The position numbers were made by a program, and so were the translations under genes. Source: a bacterium UBA3734 (GTDB lineage: Bacteria; Bacteroidota; Bacteroidia; Bacteroidales; Bacteroidaceae). From it: a stretch of DNA of 9,556 nt. The notes under the pieces were generated by a model. The model worked only from the letters and a program-made list of their open reading frames with translations, did no database searches and was not told where the DNA came from. How positions within the stretch are numbered: position 1 is the first letter of the stretch; the number at the start of each line of letters is the position of its first letter. The stretch lies in the NCBI GenBank assembly GCA_002372575.1, contig DFHC01000051.1, positions 1-9,556 of the forward strand, written 5' to 3'. This document shows positions 6,408 through 9,556 of the stretch, in pieces.

Positions 6408-7712
6408 GGCTTTCAGCGAAGGAATTTTCAGCTCCTGACCAGCCTCCACCGATTTGATGCCGCCGTTCACGGCCTCTACGTAGCACTCCATGCCCGCTCC
6501 CAGCCATGTGCGGCTGATGCTGGCAAGCGTCTGTCCTTTCTGCACGGTCACAACGCGGTCGATGCCCGTAATCACATAAGCTCCCGTGCGCACGCGCTCG
6601 TCGGCATTGTAACCCTCGAGCTGTCGGGCCATGGCAGCCTTGCGCGAAATCTCGTCCATGCGGGCAGCATCGGCGCGGCGTTCCTTCTCGGCCATGATTC
6701 GCTCACGCTGCTTGCGCTTTGCCTCTTCGGCTTGAGACTCAATCGCACGGCGCTCGCCCTGCTTAGCATACTTCGTTGTGGCCACATTCACGGCCTCCGC
6801 GTAGTTCGAGTCGGGCGTCATCATGAGCTGCTTGAGGGAGTCCACCTTGCGCTCGTGGGCAAAAAAGCGGTCGGAGCCGGCTTCTCTGACCTTGTCCATG
6901 CGCTCGTCGATAGTCTGACCCGCGTCTTCCCCCGGACGGGCGTTGAGCTTGGCTACAAATTCGTCGATTCTCTCATTGCGATGCCTGATGTCATAGTACA
7001 TATAGCACATTCCGAGGAACATCGCACCGATGAGCGTAGCCGCTACTGTCATCAGGAATTTAATGACTTTCTGGTTCTGTACGAGCTTCGTCAGGCGGCT
7101 CTCGTTGTCGTCGTCTTCAGGACCCAGATAGTAGCCATATTCGTCGAACAACTGGCTCTCATCGACGGGCTCGTCTTTCTTCTTTTTCTGGAAAAACTTT
7201 CTGCTTGCAGGGGCTTGTTTTTCGTCTGCAACGGCTTGTTTTTCCTTGTCGCTATTACTGTCCATGTCGTTGTTGATGTTGTTTTTTGTGTTTTCGTTAA
7301 TTTTAGTATTATCGGTGCTAACTGTGTTTTCTATGTTTTCTGTGTCTTCAGTGCTTTCAGTATTCGCGATGTTCTCGTCGATGCTGTCGAAATCCACTCC
7401 GTCTTGTATCACGACGGTTTCAAACTGGGCAAAGGGCTTGTTCACGAGGTCGCGCATAGAAGCCTCGGGCGTGAAGGAAACTTTTTCGCGCCCCTCAATC
7501 ATGATGCGCTCTCCCGTATTCACATCGACGCTCTCGCGCGCATTCACGGAAACGACCTTAAACGTACCTAAACCCTTGATTTTCAACTGCTTTTCCGCAC
7601 GCAAACTATCGTTCATCACCGCAATCATCTGCGTTAGGAAACGCTCGGCCTCCTCATGTGCAATACCATGTTTTTCGGCGAGACGAGCCGCCAAATCTGT
7701 AATCTTAATCAT
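6384..7712 (-). CDS. Membrane-spanning HU-domain / LysM protein
   Basis: This 442-residue protein has an unusual order of parts. Residues 1-92 are an HU/IHF-type DNA-binding domain (LKIKGLGTFKV at 43-53, NTGERI at 65-70, then an FTPEASMRDLVN alpha-3 end). Residues 113-145 are eleven tripeptides of the form x-N/S/D-T/I in an acidic, Asn-rich linker, then a basic patch RKFFQKKKK (171-179). Residues 217-240 form a single hydrophobic membrane helix. Residues 318-364 are highly charged and probably a long helix or coiled coil. Residues 386-434 are a LysM domain (VVTVQKGQTLASISRTWLG ... VNGG ... GQELKIPSL). With the HU part inside and LysM outside, it could link the nucleoid to peptidoglycan. Bacteroidetes proteins joining HU-like domains, a membrane segment and an SPOR domain are known, so the concept has precedent; the tether role here is inference. 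The HU arm lacks the usual tip proline (Val64). The gene overlaps the upstream HU gene by 8 bases and its end is built into the terminator. Confidence 0.85.
   Translation of the reverse strand: MIKITDLAARLAEKHGIAHEEAERFLTQMIAVMNDSLRAEKQLKIKGLGTFKVVSVNARESVDVNTGERIMIEGREKVSFTPEASMRDLVNKPFAQFETVVIQDGVDFDSIDENIANTESTEDTENIENTVSTDNTKINENTKNNINNDMDSNSDKEKQAVADEKQAPASRKFFQKKKKDEPVDESQLFDEYGYYLGPEDDDNESRLTKLVQNQKVIKFLMTVAATLIGAMFLGMCYMYYDIRHRNERIDEFVAKLNARPGEDAGQTIDERMDKVREAGSDRFFAHERKVDSLKQLMMTPDSNYAEAVNVATTKYAKQGERRAIESQAEEAKRKQRERIMAEKERRADAARMDEISRKAAMARQLEGYNADERVRTGAYVITGIDRVVTVQKGQTLASISRTWLGAGMECYVEAVNGGIKSVEAGQELKIPSLKAKKHHSRN
7278..7376 (-). repeat. Degenerate 9-base tandem repeats encoding the HU-LysM linker
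   Basis: Eleven nine-base units encode ENI, ANT, EST, EDT, ENI, ENT, VST, DNT, KIN, ENT and KNN. On the plus strand the units look like TGTTTTCTA, TGTTTTCTG, TGTCTTCAG, TGCTTTCAG. The stretch is AT-rich compared with the GC-rich gene around it. Such repeats can expand or shrink without breaking the frame and would tune linker length between the HU domain and the membrane. Confidence 0.75.
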
Positions 7713-7998
7713 CGGCCTGTCCTCCGTTCTTTAGTTTTTCCTTGATCGAGGCCACGGGCTTGAATCCCAAGACCAGCTTCGGCGGAACAAGCATACGAAG
7801 TCCCGTGGACGGGTTGGTCACGGTGCGCTCGAGGCGTTTCTTCACATCGAACGTGCCGAAGCCTGCAAGCATCACCGACTCTCCTTCGCAAAAATAGTCG
7901 CCCATCGACTCCACAAACGTGCGAACCATCCGCTGGGTGCTTTCCTGCGTGTGGCCGCTACGCTGTGCCAATTCTGCTATAAATTCCTTGTTATTCAT
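7705..7998 (-). CDS. HU/IHF-family DNA-binding protein
   Basis: This 97-residue nucleoid-associated protein has the normal length of the family. It would bind DNA as a dimer and bend or wrap it. The hallmark segments are present: two N-terminal helices (residues 3-41), AGFGTFDVKKR (45-55), the beta-arm tip TNPSTG (61-66) with the proline that intercalates into DNA, and GFKPVASIKEKL (78-89). A short polar tail (NGGQADD) follows. It sits 39 bases downstream of rimO with no visible TAnnTTTG box, so it is probably read from an upstream promoter. Its stop lies 8 bases inside the start of the HU-LysM gene, which suggests coupled synthesis and possibly a heterodimer between the two HU domains (inference). 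Several HU paralogues are normal in Bacteroidetes, so hupA/hupB is not assigned. Confidence 0.92.
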   Translation of the reverse strand: MNNKEFIAELAQRSGHTQESTQRMVRTFVESMGDYFCEGESVMLAGFGTFDVKKRLERTVTNPSTGLRMLVPPKLVLGFKPVASIKEKLKNGGQADD

Positions 7999-8037
7999 CC
8001 GTTTATATCATTTTTCATTCTTCACACTCCTTGTTCC

Positions 8038-9336
8038 TCACTCCACGACCCCATAAAGGTCGAACTCGTCGCTGTCGGTGATTCTCACATTATAAAAATG
8101 GCCTCGGCGCAGGCGATTTTCCGACGCGGGAATGAGCACTTCGGGATCGACCTCGGGCGAGCTGAACTCGCTGCGACCCACATAGTAGTTGCCTTCCTTG
8201 CGGTCGATGATGACCTTGAAGGTCTGGCCGATTTTCTCGGCCTGCATTTCCGCACTGATGTCCTGCTGCAGAGCCATCAGGCGGCTCAGTCGCTGCTCTT
8301 TCACCTCGGGCGGCACGTCGTCTTCGTAGTGTATTCCGCTGTAGGTGTCTTCCTCTTCGGAGTAGGCGAAGGCGCCCATCAACTCGAAGCGAGCCCAGCG
8401 CACAAATTCGAGAAGCTGCTCGAAATCGCGCTCCGTCTCGCCCGGAAAGCCCACCATCAGCGTCGTGCGCAGGTGGATGCCCGGAACGGCAGCGCGAATC
8501 TGCTCAATGAGCTGCATCGTCTCGGCCTTCGTCACGTGGCGGCGCATCCGCTTCAAAACGGGGTCGGAGATGTGCTGCAAGGCGATGTCGAGATAGCGAC
8601 ACACCTTCGGATTCTCGCGCATCACGTCGAGCAAGTCCGTCGGAAACTGCATCGGATAGGCATAGTGCAGGCGAATCCACTCCACACCGTCGATTTCGGC
8701 GATTTCCCGAATCAAATCGGCGATTCCGTGGCGTCCGTCGAGGTCAAGACCATAGTAGGTCAGCTCCTGCGCAATCACTTGCAGCTCCTTCACGCCCATC
8801 GCCACCAAATCTCTCACTTCGGCCAGAATTTCAGCCTTCGGGCGACTCTTGTGCCGCCCCGTAATGACGGGAATGGCGCAGTAGGCGCAGTGGCGGTCGC
8901 AGCCTTCGCTGATTTTCAGGTAGGCATAGTGCGAGGGCGTGGTAATCGAGCGTTTCCCGATGCAGGTCGCAATCTCCTCTTTTCCCAATTCGCGAAGCAG
9001 ATTCATGTAGTCGAACTTCCCGAAATAGCGGTCCACCTGTGGAATTTCCCGTTCCAAATCGCTTTTGTAGCGTTGCGAGAGGCAACCCATCACGTAGAGT
9101 CGCTTAATTTTTCCCTCGTCCTTGGCCTGGGCAAGCTCCAAAATGGTGTTGATGCTCTCTTCCTTGGCATCGGCAATGAAGCCGCAGGTGTTGACGACGA
9201 CGATTTCGCCCTGCGGACGAGGCGCATCGTGGACACACGCGAAGCCGTTGGCCTCGAGCTGCTTCTTCAGGAGTTCGCTATCAACAAGATTCTTGGAACA
9301 TCCCATCGTCACAATATCAACCTGCCCCTTTTTCAC
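8038..9336 (-). CDS. rimO: Ribosomal protein S12 methylthiotransferase RimO
   Basis: This 432-residue radical-SAM enzyme adds a methylthio group to the beta-carbon of the conserved aspartate of ribosomal protein S12. The N-terminal methylthiotransferase domain carries the three cluster cysteines Cys13 (MGCSKNLVDSE), Cys51 (VNTCGF) and Cys85 (VMGCLSQ). The radical-SAM motif is EGCDRHCAYC with Cys146, Cys150 and Cys153. A C-terminal TRAM domain covers about 368-432. The GCSKNLVDSE signature and length favour RimO over the tRNA enzymes MiaB and MtaB. The start is a GTG at 9336-9334: an in-frame TAA lies four codons upstream, and the next ATG (codon 11) would remove the first conserved strand, so the GTG is nearly forced. 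A purine-rich AGAGGAG abuts the GTG with no normal spacing. It follows ftsY after 75 bases and precedes the HU gene by 39. Confidence 0.95.
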   Translation of the reverse strand: MKKGQVDIVTMGCSKNLVDSELLKKQLEANGFACVHDAPRPQGEIVVVNTCGFIADAKEESINTILELAQAKDEGKIKRLYVMGCLSQRYKSDLEREIPQVDRYFGKFDYMNLLRELGKEEIATCIGKRSITTPSHYAYLKISEGCDRHCAYCAIPVITGRHKSRPKAEILAEVRDLVAMGVKELQVIAQELTYYGLDLDGRHGIADLIREIAEIDGVEWIRLHYAYPMQFPTDLLDVMRENPKVCRYLDIALQHISDPVLKRMRRHVTKAETMQLIEQIRAAVPGIHLRTTLMVGFPGETERDFEQLLEFVRWARFELMGAFAYSEEEDTYSGIHYEDDVPPEVKEQRLSRLMALQQDISAEMQAEKIGQTFKVIIDRKEGNYYVGRSEFSSPEVDPEVLIPASENRLRRGHFYNVRITDSDEFDLYGVVE

Positions 9337-9411
9337 TCCTCTGATTTAATTGTCGTCTAACTATCAACTCTCAACGCCCATCGCCCCACCCTTCGGGAGG
9401 CGGAGGTGCGT
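9337..9411. other. ftsY-rimO intergenic spacer with short repeats and a weak hairpin
   Basis: This 75-base spacer has no TAnnTTTG promoter box on the minus strand, so rimO is likely co-transcribed with ftsY. It contains TCAACTCTC at 9364-9372, repeated at the spacer edge and ftsY end (9412-9420). It also has a GC-rich inverted segment around 9384-9400 (CCACCCTTCGGGAGG) that forms only a short stem with a mismatch and lacks a following T-run. No gene was seen here. Confidence 0.45.
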
Positions 9412-9556
9412 TCAACTCTCCCCGAACAGCGAGTCCACAAACTGCCGCTTGTTGAACAACTGCAAATCGTCCATTCCCTCGCCCAGTCCGATATATTTCA
9501 CAGGCACTTTCAGCTCATCGCTGATGCCGATGACCACACCGCCCTTGGCCGTGCCG
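9412..9556 (-). CDS. ftsY: Signal recognition particle receptor FtsY (C-terminal fragment)
   Basis: Only the last 47 residues and the stop are in the window; the gene continues past 9556. The visible part starts GTAKGGVVIGISDELKVP and ends KRQFVDSLFGES. The GTAKGG element and the following KYIGLGEGMDDLQLF are the conserved end of the SRP-type GTPase G domain, just after the TKLD guanine-recognition motif expected beyond the edge. FtsY docks ribosome-SRP complexes at the inner membrane for co-translational insertion. The ending FNKRQFVDSLF matches FtsY rather than Ffh, which carries an additional M domain after this region. It is the first gene seen of the minus-strand block and is not broken; truncation is only by the window. 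Confidence 0.93.
   Translation of the reverse strand, partial: GTAKGGVVIGISDELKVPVKYIGLGEGMDDLQLFNKRQFVDSLFGES

Noticed and set aside
6832..6842. Asp-Ser-Leu in the periplasmic part of the HU-LysM protein as a Bacteroidetes O-glycosylation site.
   Set aside because: The three-residue motif is too short to be convincing by itself; it would need mass-spectrometry support.
7951..9360. A 469-codon open frame on the plus strand, antisense to rimO.
   Set aside because: The opposite strand encodes a complete RimO with all six cluster cysteines. The antisense protein is His/Leu/Val-rich with no recognisable motif, as expected from reversed codon bias.
9384..9400. The CCACCCTTCGGGAGG segment as a terminator for ftsY.
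   Set aside because: Only a three-base-pair stem plus a mismatch and two pairs, and no T-run follows on the minus strand.

Overview
The window looks like a chromosomal piece of a Bacteroidales bacterium, most likely Prevotella-like. The evidence is the clear Bacteroidetes-type promoter elements (TTTG-N20-TAnnTTTG), the lack of convincing Shine-Dalgarno sites, the ftsY-rimO-HU order, and the close resemblance of the proteins to that group. Coding DNA is GC-rich, with strong G/C preference at third positions, so several long antisense open frames are spurious. No RNA genes, CRISPR arrays, insertion sequences or phage genes were seen.

Layout. Bases 1-64 hold a stem-loop terminator. Bases 65-1546 (minus) encode a Wzx-type polysaccharide/O-antigen flippase. 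A 73-base divergent region (1547-1619) contains two interleaved promoters. From 1620 to 6344 (plus) runs a tightly coupled four-gene block: two GT-A (family 2) glycosyltransferases, one GT-B glycosyltransferase, and a secreted metallophosphatase/5'-nucleotidase. All three junctions overlap (31, 4 and 4 bases). A bidirectional terminator at about 6361-6407 separates this block from a convergent minus-strand block. In transcription order that block is ftsY (only the C-terminal 47 residues are in the window), rimO (GTG start), a 97-residue HU-family protein, and a 442-residue protein that joins an HU domain, a repeat-rich linker, one membrane segment, a charged helical region and a C-terminal LysM domain.

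How the genes fit together. The left half is part of a cell-surface polysaccharide locus: the glycosyltransferases would build a lipid-linked glycan in the cytoplasm and the flippase would export it. The coupled periplasmic nucleotidase could recycle nucleotides or nucleotide sugars. The right half combines co-translational targeting (FtsY), ribosome modification (RimO) and nucleoid proteins. Its last gene is the most unusual item: its architecture suggests a physical bridge from DNA through the inner membrane to peptidoglycan. The HU domain of that protein lacks the arm-tip proline seen in its neighbour.

Limits. All functions are inferred from motifs seen by eye. The sugars transferred, the nucleotidase substrate and the tether role cannot be settled from the sequence.
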